This document shows, in pieces, positions 12,472-24,024 of a stretch of 64,000 nt of DNA (position 1 is its first letter; each line of letters starts with the position of its first letter). The translations under genes were made by a program, and so were the position numbers. Below the pieces are notes generated by a model. That model had not been told where the DNA came from, did not search any database, and worked only from the letters and a program-made list of their open reading frames with translations. Source of the stretch: Haliclystus octoradiatus (Eukaryota > Cnidaria > Staurozoa > Stauromedusae > Haliclystidae); contig OU744447.1 of the NCBI GenBank assembly GCA_916610825.1, forward strand, positions 23,628,962 through 23,692,961, given 5' to 3'.

Positions 12472-12513
12472 CTGTCTGATGATCGTTTAACAACGTGAAA
12501 CTTCAAGTAACAG
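12472..12513 (+). ncRNA. Hammerhead ribozyme candidate (plus strand)
   Basis: All conserved hammerhead parts occur in order. Stem I 5' strand is CTGT (12472-12475), then the core CTGATGA (12476-12482). Stem II is CGTT / AACG (12484-12487 with 12492-12495) with loop TAAC, then GAAA (12497-12500). Stem III is ACTT / AAGT with a one-base loop (12500-12508). H17 is A at 12509, and the stem I 3' strand is ACAG (12510-12513). The predicted cleavage site is after GTA, between 12509 and 12510. The one-nt stem III loop is too tight for a monomer, but the strand is almost self-complementary. This fits the known Penelope-associated small hammerheads that act as dimers. A weakness is the U-U mismatch at the base of stem II. 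Activity is inferred, not shown. Confidence 0.72.
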
Positions 12514-12573
12514 CAAAAATGGTGTGTCTTTCTTGACTTTATTATTATATATATATATATAGATATATATACA

Positions 12574-13556
12574 AGCCTATGATACAAGACAAGTGATTGT
12601 AGAGTAGATGCATTTCCGTCGTCATGTTTAAGAACCGATAAAACATATTCATGAAGCATTCCCAATATTGATGAATTCTGAAAATTGTCTACTGCAGTTA
12701 CCATCTTTGTGATTAGTGGTATTAGAAAGGATTACTTTAATTTTTTGTTTACAATAGAACAGAATCTTCTCGCATGCGTTGGAGATCATTTGCATAACTT
12801 TGAAACTGCAAGCAGAATATATTGATTCTCGTTATACGTGTGCAGTTATAGACCTATACCTGCACAATTTTAAGCAAACAGCTAGAACACGTGTTTTGAA
12901 AATGGTGACGAGCTGCGACAAATTAAATATTGTTTCACAAAATTGAGTTAAATGTATACTCTGTAATTCAATATTCAACTTCAGAAATTCAAAAACGCAA
13001 CAACTTGGGATTTGCTATTCTCAGTTGTAACTTCCATTATATTTTTGATATTGCAAACATGTTCCTTATTAACTCGCTATCACAGTTCACAGTTTGCTAG
13101 CATGAAACTATTCAAAATCTTTATGGTATCTTGCTATTATCCATATTGACAATGTGGGTTCCAATAAAACAGATAGCATATGACTCGATAGCCTGTTCAA
13201 ATTTACCCAATGGTGCACGTAAGTGTTGCCAGTCATACTTACCTATCTAATGTACACAATGTGTATTTACTCAAATTTGCCATTGTTCATAATCGCAATA
13301 GCTTTATGGAAACAGTAAGATTTCACAAGATATTATGACTTGTAGTGACGAGAAGATACATTGATGTCTTATAGTCCATAATATTGGAAATCATCAATTA
13401 CATGAACAAGGAAGAAATGTTAAAATCATTTTTAAAATCATATTTTTCTAAAAACTATTAACATCTGCATTCATTATACATCTACAACGGCTATACACAG
13501 TCAAAGGAAAAGTGCAATTCTGGGTTTGTTGCTGTTCATAATTCTAACAATGATTC
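12574..13556. other. Intron 5 sequence, nothing recognised
   Basis: AT-rich sequence between the foldback and a dispersed transposon copy. No coding or structural signal was recognised. Confidence 0.45.
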
Positions 13557-14335
13557 GGGTTGCGTACTTTACGTTATCCTGTACTGAACATGCGCAAATT
13601 TTGTGAGCGTGATCTTCTGTGTATTTGATAAAATGTAATTTGAACATGTTCAAACCATTAGCGTTTTAATTCAGTTTACAGCACATTTAGTATAACTTTA
13701 TGATTCTCATAGGTTGCTACACATTTCTTTATACTTGTAGTTTATTTCTCCAAATTCTGGAAGAAATTTATGTGTTTTTAACTCCGAAAAACCATAGCAA
13801 GCAAATTTCAAAATCTTGATATTTTGAACTAAATTGAGGGTGATATGGCTAGATAAGAGGCTTAATCAAAAGGACAATATGCATATTTTTGAGAAATTTC
13901 GGCTTCTTGATAATAAAAAATAGATCTACTTTGGAGTTTAAAGAAAATTACCTTGCATTATCTGTTACAAATCTAGCATCAAAATAAAAAAATTAACAAG
14001 GTGTAGTACGTGTTGATTCTTAAAAATCACATGCAGCGATGATTGATTCGGTTTATGTCTTGAAACTTACTATACGCGAAGCAGAAAATTCTAATCTTTC
14101 AAATGATGTGCGTTCTAGATATATATTTATTGTGGGATTGTTCCGAACTATACTTAAATTAATATTTGTGCATTTACCTTCGTATTGAAATTAGAGTAAC
14201 AAATAAAAAATGGAAAATCTTTGACAAAATTTCCATCGCTCAATTCTGAAAATTATAAAGTAAGTAGTATATGTCTATCAATATTTTGATCAGAAAGCGC
14301 CACCCAGGGGGTCCAAGTCGCTTTGCTTGCAACCC
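13557..14335 (+). mobile_element. Non-autonomous GGGTTGC-ended transposon, copy 1
   Basis: A 779-bp segment that is closely similar, in reverse orientation, to 25221-26105. Both copies begin and end with short inverted repeats (GGGTTGCG on one side, GCAACCC on the other). Matching internal blocks include taacgttatcc-type ends, ggtagatctatttt-like and gattgattcggtttatg-like stretches. No transposase is visible. It is probably a MITE-like DNA element. I could not identify a convincing target duplication, so the superfamily is open (hAT is possible). Confidence 0.72.
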
Positions 14336-14796
14336 GTGGTAATGATGGAAAGGTATATCCTCAATGTTTTGTTCTAGTTGTCGTAGTTCACCTAACCTGC
14401 TCTAGCTAATGTCAAAAATGTGCTGTAGTCCGGTTGAAATTGACATTATTTATATTCTTAGTACAACTGACAACGTTTATACTACTCGTCACGCATCGAG
14501 GGTTAGAATCTCTGTTCTTCGTATCAGTTTCTTGATATGAGATTAATGTGGTGTATAATTGAAGCAAATATCCGTGACGAGACAATTCTTTGACACAATT
14601 ACGGATAATCTATACTTCATACCACAATGTCTCTAAACCAAATTTCGAAACAGCTTGCGTTTATTGTGTCAACTCAAATTAAATAAAAACGTAGACATCT
14701 TCAAACATCAAAATATTATCCTAACACATTCCCGATGAGGTATTACCTATGTACAAATATATTTGGAAAAATCTATTAGCGTTAATTATAACACAC

Positions 14797-14967
14797 CTGA
14801 ACATGCATCAGTGTTGCATAGTGCTGTTCTTTGACCATCTCCAACGCACATCAACCCCCCATGGGCTGGGGTAGGGCTGTCACATAAGCGATTTTCCTGT
14901 TGTTCTCCTCCTCCACACGTTAAACTACATGTACCAGATATTACCCATGATGACCACGATCCATCAA
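14797..14967 (-). CDS. PAN/TSP1 gene, exon 5: TSP1 repeat 3 (subtype A)
   Basis: This 171-bp phase 1-1 exon has acceptor TACATCAG and donor CAG|GTGTGT. It encodes DGSWSSWVISGTCSLTCG, then GGEQQENRLC, SPTPAHGG and C-x3-ACSG. It has six cysteines and the subtype A signature GEQQENR, closest to exon 7. CSLTCG is the O-fucosylation-type motif. Reading is open throughout and joins in frame to exons 4 and 6. Confidence 0.92.
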
Positions 14968-15344
14968 CTGATGTAAATATAAAATTAATAATACCATTTA
15001 TGAATTTTAATATGCGTTCTTGGGAACATTAGCTTCTTTGTCCATTGCTATTCCCATCTAATGTATAGCATTGATGTTGCGATGCTGAACTATTTTTGAA
15101 TTAACATATATATTATAAATTTGTAATATGAATAAATCACGCTTAGCATATTCATTACAAATTCGAAATTGTACGTTCTTTCAGACGCAATGAGAGTTCT
15201 ACTCTTTCTGTTGGACAGGAAACAATCCATGAACTAGGCAAAATAAACTCTGAGTTTCTTTCCATGACTGGTTTTGATTGTTTATTTTTTAATTCAAATA
15301 ACTTGAAATCTCTAATAATTCATATTATCCCAACTCTTAATTAC

Positions 15345-15515
15345 CTGGACAAGGACCCAAATTACAATTTCGAATAATACTGTTCTGACCAACGCATCCA
15401 ATGCCACCATACTGCGGAGCAGGATTGTTACATTGTCGTTCCTCGTTCAAAGTTCCAGATGAACATGTTGGAGTACATTCACTAACAGCAAGCCATAATG
15501 ACCACTCACCATCGA
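15345..15515 (-). CDS. PAN/TSP1 gene, exon 4: TSP1 repeat 2 (subtype B)
   Basis: This 171-bp phase 1-1 exon has acceptor CACTTTAG and donor CAG|GTAATT. It encodes DGEWSLWLAVSECTPTC, SSGTLNEERQC, NPAPQYGG and C-x3-GPCPG. It is the near-twin of exon 6, including about 35 bp of upstream intron, so the pair diverged recently. It shows the six-cysteine TSP1 pattern, with WSLW and the C-x2-T-C-x2-G segment. Confidence 0.93.
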
Positions 15516-16267
15516 CTAAAGTGTTTAGAAAACAATCTATTAATCCACATCAATACTATATATTCAATTTTTTCACAATCACAAACTAATACGGTAATCA
15601 TTCCTTTCATTTGTTGATCAGGACTTCATTTCAAAATGCATGAAAAATAATTAGATGGACTATGTATATTAGAAATAAGTAGAAATATGATTAATCTTTC
15701 AAGCTCAAGTTCCTCTCTATCCGTCGCGCTGGTTATAGTTTGGTTTTACAGTTTTTTAAATGAAGATTAGATAATATACCGCTTACCATTCAGTCAAATC
15801 AGTCAGTTTGTTATTATATTTTGAGATGGATTTTTGAATTTCAAAATATAAGAAATGTTAGTAATATACATCGATTGTGATTATTAATTTTGTTTCTGAC
15901 ATATCAGAACAATAGGATATTTCAAAATGGAAATGATATGAAAATCTTCACATCAAACATTCAATCTCACTCATTCTTTCTTGCTTTTCAAATATCTTGC
16001 ATAGAAATAATATGTTCAGCAATATCTAAATCAACTGGTTTATTGATTAAAAAAATGGAATTATAGAAATATGAGAATGTTATATAATCAGCGAATATGA
16101 TAGATGATTGGCTGTTGTAGATTCAGGCAATGTGAACACGGAACACAGAAGATGGCTGACAAAATAGCGGCGCTATAACATGCTCTCAGCTAAACAAGAA
16201 ATATACCTTCTTTTTACTGAAGTTATATTATTAATAATATATTTATATGATTAATTAATAAACATAT

Positions 16268-16759
16268 ATGAAAAATTCACGCTTTGGTGAAATTATATTG
16301 CTGAAATTTCTATTTAATACAGTATTCAATAACTTTATTTGTCAAATCTTAAGACTTCAGATCAGATCAGATCGCGATTTAGAGAAATTGGTTTACCCAT
16401 ATTTTTTTTATAATTTATATTGTGGTTCATCATTTCGCTGTCAGGGTATCAGTCAGTGTTTTTACTTTATGAATAACCATTGTTACTATAACTATCATAA
16501 CTCTAGTACTTTCAAACTATTCAACACAACAGAACTCACTAAAAGTCTTTTACTAAACTTTTGTGAGCAACAGAGAAGTGTTCAAACTTGTCTGAAAGCT
16601 ACTCTTAGTAATATACCACTTTATAGTGTTCGTTTTCTATCAAAATGTCAACTAACAGATACATTAAATTCAGAAAATGCACATGATGGCAACAGCCATG
16701 ATAGCATTATTAATCAAGGAAAAAATAGAAACGATGAAACTGCTGTACATTCCATGTAA
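16268..16759 (+). CDS. Unrecognised ORF, 163 codons
   Basis: An ATG-to-TAA open frame of 163 residues within intron 3, on the strand opposite the host gene. It has a hydrophobic, Phe/Asn/Tyr-rich N-terminal half and a polar C-terminal tail (DGNSHDSIINQGKNRNDE). I recognise no family. In AT-rich DNA a frame this long can occur by chance, and decayed LINE sequence starts about 300 bp further on, so it may be part of that relic. Confidence 0.2.
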   Translation: MKNSRFGEIILLKFLFNTVFNNFICQILRLQIRSDRDLEKLVYPYFFYNLYCGSSFRCQGISQCFYFMNNHCYYNYHNSSTFKLFNTTELTKSLLLNFCEQQRSVQTCLKATLSNIPLYSVRFLSKCQLTDTLNSENAHDGNSHDSIINQGKNRNDETAVHSM

Positions 16760-17054
16760 ATAGATATTTTCAACCCACCTGCCTCACATGATATCAATTA
16801 ACAATCAGGAAATGAAAATAATTTATTCACACGGTCAACACAGACAAACAATCTACATGAAATAAACTGACAATGAGGAAATGAAATTGCTTATCCTCGT
16901 CTTCCCAGATAGGCTTACAAATCAAAACAACCTCTATGAAGTAGATTCACATGAAACACATATTGAAAATGATGAATCAAGTAACACTACGTTAAGAAAT
17001 GCAACCTTCAGGAAAATATAGAGCATACTTAATTTTAAAATGTTTCACATCCAA

Positions 17055-17602
17055 TTGTTCTATAAATTCCATGAATGCATTCATTACTTATGTTCGACCA
17101 TTGCTTGAAACTGATTCAGTTATAACGCCGCTTCACTAAGATATTGTGTCAACCCTTTCATATTAAATTTTATGGTTACCATAATCGCCTACAGCTGTTA
17201 AATGATTCTCTAGAATATAGATTAAAGTGGATTTGCTCATATTATTTAATATTGTAAACAGAAGAGTTGAGACATTCCAACCACTTCATGTGAGTTTAGA
17301 AACATCAATCGTCAACTTCGTGGTCACAGTAAGCAGATAATACCGCGTTCTACATGTACTTGTGAAAAATACCGTAACTAATTCTTCATTTTTCGTGTTA
17401 TCCCTTTGTGGAACTCTATTTAGGAAAATATTTTATTAACATCTTCATTTTCAAGTTTTAAAAATGATGTGGACACTTTAGATTTTTCGAACATTTGTGA
17501 ACATAATCATTAGGCTGCATGTATGTATAGGTTTTTTTCCTTGGTTGCCTGTATACATCATTAGATAATTTACAAATTTACATCAATCAATCAATCAATC
17601 AG
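17055..17602 (+). pseudogene. LINE 3' fragment (reverse transcriptase C-terminus)
   Basis: Plus-strand fragments, spread across frames, resemble the C-terminal region of non-LTR reverse transcriptases: AFITYVRPLLETDSV (about 17070-17120), DSLEYR-LKWICSYYLI (about 17200-17250), LRGHSKQIIPRSTC (about 17315-17360) and VIPLWNSI (about 17400-17420). It ends in a short (ATCA)n run at about 17582-17601, as many LINEs end in a short tandem repeat. It has multiple stops and is strongly 5' truncated. Confidence 0.65.
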
Positions 17603-17748
17603 TAGATGTAAAATCGTTAAATGATGGTGTTTGCTGATCCCAATGGTAATTGGTCTATTAGGGCATTTGGGGCAGTGCCCCACAATTACTTTTCTATATT
17701 ATTTATTTTCAAAAGTCTCCTTAGATTTTTTCAAAGTATGCGTAATAC

Positions 17749-17820
17749 TATGTATGTGTTAGATAGATCATATTAACACCTTGTATGAGATTGAGACATC
17801 ACATGACACAATTGATATTT
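17749..17820 (+). repeat. 5' LTR-like repeat of the gypsy element
   Basis: Matches 23250-23330 over tatgtatgtgttagatag, atcatattaacac and agacatcaca. The right border is not definable by eye. Confidence 0.6.
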
Positions 17821-18264
17821 TCGAGATTTCGCTATTTTATCAGACTTTTTATAGTTAATTAGTTTATTAGTATATATATGATAGTCTATATTAATGCGGG
17901 CCGTCGTACAGTTTATCGTTTAAACTGATGTCATGCCTAGAACACCGAAATGAAAGTCACGCAAAAAGGACAATGCTGTTGCTGAGCCGTCAATCGTTGA
18001 TGATAATGACGACATCAATTCATAATTCTGGTGCTATGACCCTATACAATCACTCCTCCAAGAGACGATGCTTCTATCGTTTAGAATGCGTTTGACAGCG
18101 AAACTGCTAGCTCGTCTTCCGGGTTACGGCTGTCGAGTACGTATTCACCTCCAGATAAATTGTCTGATAATACTACATATTATCAGTTCGTAGACTGGAG
18201 ACGTCAGGTGGACAATTATTTATTATTTAATTGCCTTAATTAATGTTCAAATATACAGCAAGTT

Positions 18265-19296
18265 ATGTTTTTGGTATCTCGAATGACACAAGAAACATTG
18301 GACAAAGTCCGATTGGTTTTAAATTTAGACCAGAGCAACATATCTTCAAACACGTTGCTGATTAAATTAGACGGACATTTTGAACAGGATGATAACATGA
18401 GGTTACGTCGGGCATCATTCATGCATTATTCACAAGGTGAGAATGAACAATTTTGCGCGTTCTTTCGAGAAAAACTCAAACTAGTTTATCTCACAGAGCC
18501 ATGTTTTCATTGCAATGATCGCTCGCTAGGGGACTTAATCATTGAAGGTCTATATGACTCAGAGATCAGACGAAAATACCGTGCTCTGGATGCGGGTGTG
18601 TCCATCAATGTTATCAGAAGATTATGTGAACCTGAAGAGAATGCAAGCAACGAGAATGTGGCTAGAAAGACCAAGGTTGCTAGTGTAACTGTAGCGGGTG
18701 GAATGTATGGCTTATTGACAGATACCACTACACATACATAGATGTTAATTGGATGTATTTGATAATAATAATAACTGTAGCTGGCCACCAACAGGGAGAG
18801 GATGAATGAGGGTTAATACGACCGTTGATAAACAGAGCCTCTATGAAGGTGGACCAGCTTTGGTAATATAGATGTTGTCGCCACGAAGGGCAGACGTGAA
18901 GAGAGTTAATACATTATAGACAGTGATTTACATTTACAAGGTATACGTGATTACAAACGGAAGAGTTACAGTTAACAAAGGAAATACAATATGATAAACA
19001 ATAGGCACAAAACAATCCACTACATAACTAATGTAAATAGTAAGTACCACAGTAAAGCTGTTTCAGATACAAAATCATACTCTGACCCATGCAAACATTG
19101 TTGTAAACAAGTACTGGTCATAATCTACAATCTTTGTTGGGCTAAAGAAAAAACGAATCATAACTCTAATATGAAAGGGCACATAAGACCTATTTGTCGC
19201 TTTAAAAAGGCAGCCGAAAATAATGTTAATACCAGTGAGATTTCTCACCTTGTTCAAAGAGTAACGTTGAATGCAGATTCTAATGCATCACATTAG
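18265..19296 (+). pseudogene. Gypsy gag with CCHC-like knuckle, broken
   Basis: A gag-like helix-rich segment (about 18265-18690) shows GENEQFCAFFREKLKLVYL and DRSLGDLIIEGLYDSEIRRK, the typical Ty3/gypsy capsid pattern. A knuckle region at about 19080-19200 shows PCKHCCKQ, later GHIRPICRFKKAA, resembling the C-x2-C ... GH-x4-C array of gypsy nucleocapsids. About 220 bp of unrelated sequence and frameshifts separate the two. Gag normally forms the retroelement particle in the cytoplasm; this copy cannot. Confidence 0.6.
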
Positions 19297-19339
19297 TTCA
19301 CTTCAAAATGTCATTAAATCTCTTTAACATTGTCATTGT

Positions 19340-22300
19340 CACATTGCAAACAAATCACACTTAGCGGTGTCCCTAATACAGGTGCAGGAGTTTGTGTTGC
19401 CAGTGATAATATGTTGCGTGACAATAATATTCCTATGTCTTCATCACACCTCCGACAAATTATCTGCAATTAATGGTTCATCTTTAGAAGTACATGCAGT
19501 CTTAAATTGTCGTTGTAATCTAGCCACATACACCACAAAACTAAAAATCTATATTTGTGAAGGAGTTACAGACTTTCTGATACCGACTCAAAATTTAATT
19601 GAGCTTGGTATAATACCAGCTACTTTTGCTGCCTCTATGTTATCCGTTTTACGCACCACAGTTCACGAAAATGATATGTCTCCAAATCAATCTCACAATT
19701 TATCTACAACCATACGATCACAGCTGTTAGAATAATTTTCTGTTGTATTTGATGATAACGATCAACTCAAACCCATGGCTGTTCCATACATGCATATTTA
19801 TATAAAAAAACAATGTCACATCATATGCAGTATCTTCTCTTAGAAAAATTCCTTTTGCCTGGCATGCTGAGGTAAAATGGACACTTACAGTATGGTAGAT
19901 AAGAGATTTATACAACTTTCAGATGATCATCCAACCTACTTTGTCAGTCCAGTAGTTGTTTTTCAAAACCCCATGGTAAATTACGTTTGTGTGTCTATTT
20001 TATCAACTTCGAAAAACATGTCCGTCGCCCTGTTCACCGCTTTAAAAGCCCATGGGATGCAGTGTCAAATGTACCCCATATTTCTAAAATATAGACGCAG
20101 CTTCTGGCTATTATCAGGTACCCTTGGACGATGATAGCTGTCTATTAACAACTTTTTGACACCCTGGGTATAGTATCAATACAAACGTGGATTTATGTGC
20201 CTTGTATTTGTGCTGAATTATTATGAAGCATTAGCCAATTTACCTAATTTAAAAAAGGTTCTATACGACATATTAATACGTAATGGCATGTTTGATGAAC
20301 ATCTCACTAATGTACTTGATGTTTTAGAGAGATGCAGACAACAAGGCACTTCTTTAAATCCTAAAAAAATAGTTTTTCAGTGGACAAAACAGTTTTGATT
20401 ATGTTGGATTTATTTTGTGCAAAGATGCTATTAGTGCCACACCTAGACGAATCGAAGAAATAACTGGCTTTCCAATCCCCACTAATATTTCCGAGCTACG
20501 CTCTTTCATGGTATGTTCATTCAATTAGGACATTTTTCCAAAGACATTCCAAATTTTTTCAGAACCGTTACGTTCACTTGTTATTAATTCGGAATGAGTT
20601 ATCTGGACAAAACTGCACCAAACTCATTTAACATAATTAAAAAGACTTTTGTTTGACCTCCAATATTAAACCAGTTTGATCTTAATTTACCTACCTAGCT
20701 ACATAATTATGCCTCTTGAACATACGGTTTAGGATGGATCTCAGTACAACTGCATAATGATAACCAAAGGCATCTGGTTGACTGCGGTTCAGGATATTTA
20801 TTTGACAGCAATAAACAAAAGATGAAATCTTATACAAATAAACTATATACAAATTATCTATTACAATGGTCTATATATGCAAAAATATAGATTACTTAAT
20901 AAAATGATAACACCTCTAAAGATAAGGGAGGTAACATAATTCAAACACGGACATTATTTGACCTAGTGGCCTTTAAGTATAATGACACAATTTATCCAGC
21001 CTGGATTTGTAACCAAACAGTATGACATCCATTTGTCCACTTGTTAATATAATACAGTACACTGTTATTTTGCTATTTAACTAACTATAATGTTTATGAA
21101 GGATGAAACAAGCACCACAGTTATACATGCGCAGTTACTAAATGCAAGCTATATTTACTTGGATTACATGAACTTATTGTTATTACTGATCACAAACCTT
21201 TGATACCAGTTATTAATGATTTAATTTAGCGGATGTTGAGAACTCACGCCTTCAGCGGTTGAAAAATCAATTAGCACGTTATTCTCTAATTGCTGTAAGG
21301 AAGCAAGGTAAGGATTATTTGACATCTGATGCTTTATCTCGTGCACCTGTTAATTATCCTACAGCTGATGATCAACATGCTGGGGATATTTTAAAACATA
21401 TTCATTTTATTATATGTGTTAATGTTGCTTCTATCACCTCAGAATTGACTCAGCCTCGAGATGCAATGCTTACAAAATTACAACAATATGCTTCTGTTGA
21501 TGATGAGTCTATCGCTTTGAAGGACGTTATTATCAATGGTTTTCCTAAACAGCGCAAAAAACTTGAAACAATTTTCCGTCACTATTGGAAGATACATGAA
21601 GATATATCAATCACAGATGAACTTATACTAAGTAATTATCAACTTTCAATCCACAAAACTATTAGCCTGCTCGCAGACTCACTGCCAAAATGTAAACTTG
21701 GTAAACAGTAGAGTCTGCTAACTCGAGGACAAAAGCTTGCTTTTGCTGAATCAGCACGGGGCGTGGAAATTGGCTGCCTCGCTTTCGCTAAGAATGCTTG
21801 GCCACGAAAGTCAAGCCCAGAAAAAGACCAACGACTCCAATCATATTATTATTAATTTACTTGAAACTCATTTACAGTTAGTATTTCACAATTAATTTTA
21901 GGGAAGATATTTAGTTTTCAATAAATCTGAAATTCGACTTCAACATCAGTAATGATCAAATGTTCTACTGCATTAATTCATGCTTCATCGGATCTAAACT
22001 CGAGCCGCTACGAATTTGAATTAGCCTCCTGATAGACTTATTTTGTCGAACGAACGAAGCAAATATAGAGTAATCATAATGAAAATAAGAAGATGACGAA
22101 AAAGAGTGGCTCAACGATAGCTTCCTTTCTATAGCCATTAAATACTGCGGCTGAACTAAAGTGCTTGTCGTTTGTTGAATTAATTTTCCTTGCCATGATG
22201 CTTTCGTGTCGCACCTCTCCGCTTGCAATAGCTTTGAATAAAAACGCTGTCCAAATCATACATTTATGAGACTAATCAGAGATATAGCTAAAAATAATTG

Positions 22301-23080
22301 ATGCAATCACGACAGTTAATGGTTCCAACACCTCTTTGAAATGATATTAATTCTCAATTCTTGGCATTGAAGTTTATCGCAAATGTTCCAAATGATTTCG
22401 AAAGGCATGAAGTTTTCTGAAAAATGACAAGGAAGGGGAGAAATTGCAGCCTAGCCCACCAAGCCTCTCTTTGAAATACTCTTCGCTGATTCCTCGCCAG
22501 AAAATCTTGGCCTCGAATCACAGCCCTTGTAGGACAATAGTTTTTACACCTTTCCACGCCTCGTGCTGATTCAGCAAAGGCAAGCTTTTGACCTCAAGTT
22601 AGCAGACTCTACTGTTCACCAAATTTACATTTTGACAGTGAGTCTGCGAGCAGGCTACAAAACTATGCGAAAAGAGTTTTGCACCGCCTCCACAATTCAC
22701 CCCAAGACATTATTCGTACAAAACGACATGCTCGTAATGCTGTTTACTGGTTGGGTATGACATCTGATATTACAATGCAATTGAATCTTATGCCATCTCC
22801 AGTCACATTTACGAAGTCAACAAAATGAAAAATTTTATCCCCGTGATATGCCTTCTAGACCTTTTGAAGATGTTAATGCAGACTTAATAAGTCATTCCGG
22901 TTTTCATTTCATGATTTATGTTGACCGGTTATCTGTTTGGCCAGTCGTCTGCCGTTATGGAAAAGATGATCCAACGTCTTCTCTAGCATTGAGCAACCAA
23001 GAAGGAGTTGCCGCACTCCCATTGTACCAACTCGGTATCGATACTCTATTGGTATTTAATTCATTATTACTACATTACTA
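19340..23080 (+). pseudogene. Gypsy pol (protease, RT, RNase H, integrase), broken
   Basis: A protease-like segment (GVCVASDNMLRDNNIPM, read across frames near 19385-19435) is followed by RT start PTYFVSPVVVF (about 19935-19965) and, after frameshifts, KKVLYDILIRNGMFDEHL (about 20255-20310), where intact relatives have a D-D catalytic pair. RNase H remnants are GLGWISVQLHNDNQR (about 20730-20775) and ITDHKPLIPVIND (about 21185-21225), followed by GKDYLTSDALSRAP. Integrase H2C2 resembles MRKEFLHRLHNSPQDII plus RNAVYWLGMTSDIT after the Mutator-like insert. Many stops are present. Confidence 0.7.
21663..22657. mobile_element. Mutator-like (MULE) non-autonomous element, 995 bp
   Basis: Terminal inverted repeats of about 100 bp begin TAGCCTGCTCGCAGACTC and are readable from both ends. 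A perfect 9-bp target duplication CAAAACTAT flanks the element (21654-21662 and 22658-22666). Nine-bp duplications with long TIRs are the hallmark of Mutator-like elements. No transposase is visible. It sits inside the gypsy integrase region. Removing the element and one duplication restores continuous integrase-like reading (LSIHKT to MRKEF). Confidence 0.9.
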
Positions 23081-23249
23081 ATTATATCAATAGTGTAATC
23101 TTTCTTAACATAAGTTATGTTTACATTTACATTAGTTATTTACATACTACCTATCTTACGTTTACATACGTATTTAATGGACTTTTCTGTTAACCTTTTT
23201 CATTTACACTTTTTAAATTCATTCTTAAAATTTACTCCGAAAAAGGGAA

Positions 23250-23480
23250 TGTTATGTATGTGTTAGATAGATCATATTAACACATTGTATGAGATTGATT
23301 GATTAGATGGGATTGAGACATCACACATAAAGGAAGATATTGTGGTCAGCATGAAATTTATTCGATAGATAATTGTGAGATTTTGTACAGTACCCATTTT
23401 GTACATGACTACATTAGATTTCTCTAAAGTGTACGTAATCTTCTTGCAATGACATTTGTTGATTGTTCTATTTATTTATA
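23250..23480 (+). repeat. 3' LTR-like repeat of the gypsy element
   Basis: Begins TGTTATGTATG after the polypurine tract at about 23239-23249. It shares its first 60-80 bp with 17749-17820, with a small extra ATTGATTAG-type insertion. The end is placed only approximately. Confidence 0.5.
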
Positions 23481-24024
23481 GACCGTGTGCCATCATGCAC
23501 GTCATGGTCTCATATAACCGCTTCTGTCGGGACCCAGCGACATTCTGCCCAAAACAAGCTACATTTTTATGCTGCTGGGAAGACACTACGCATACACGGG
23601 TTAGCAGGCAATAATATAATTTACAATAATACATTTTAGTGCAGAGATTTCTCTGCCAACAACGGCTCTCGCCCTTGATCACACTCGATTCTCCATTAGA
23701 ATGTGATGCACATATCATATAAGTGAGAGGTCATCTTGCAACACGTTTCTAAATGATAACAATAGCCTCGTAATGACCATGACTACATGACACGAAATTT
23801 AGGCGACGACAGAATAGTTAAAGGAATACAGTACTGTACAAAGTTCAAGTAGAAAAGTTTATATAATTTTGATAATTTGCAATAGCATCCTTTTACTGCA
23901 AAATCTGGACATTCAAATGAATTAGATTGCAGTTTGATTGAGTTTTTTTATAGTAAATGTTTTCTACAAAAATTAAATTCAAGCTGATATATACAATTGA
24001 ATATATATAAAATAATATTATCTG

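Larger units (their letters stand above)
12353..12548. repeat. 196-bp near-perfect inverted repeat (foldback)
   Basis: The two arms, about 94 bp each, are exact reverse complements apart from a few central bases. The centre lies at about 12450/12451 (acatacatacatatgt). Outer ends are ataataataaagtc on the left and its complement on the right. Each arm contains one hammerhead-like motif, so both strands carry one. The arrangement is a miniature version of the Penelope palindrome at 44.5-45.6 kb. It lies in intron 5 of the PAN/TSP1 gene and is flanked by TA runs. It may be a pair of fused retroelement termini. Confidence 0.93.
17749..23480 (+). mobile_element. Ty3/gypsy LTR retrotransposon, decayed
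   Basis: A direct repeat marks the two ends: tatgtatgtgttagatagat plus following bases at 17749 and at 23252. The second copy starts TGTTATGTATG at 23250, just after a purine-rich tract (gaaaaagggaa), as a 3' LTR should. LTR similarity is clear only over the first 60-80 bp; afterwards the copies differ, so LTR lengths are uncertain. The internal region has gag, zinc-knuckle, protease, RT, RNase H and integrase remnants in the correct order. It is interrupted by a Mutator-like element at 21663-22657 and probably by smaller insertions at about 18740-18960 and 20820-21090. Confidence 0.75.

Noticed and set aside
12411-12704. 97-codon minus-strand ORF across the foldback
   Set aside because: Its reading runs through microsatellite and palindrome sequence; the hammerhead structure explains the region better.
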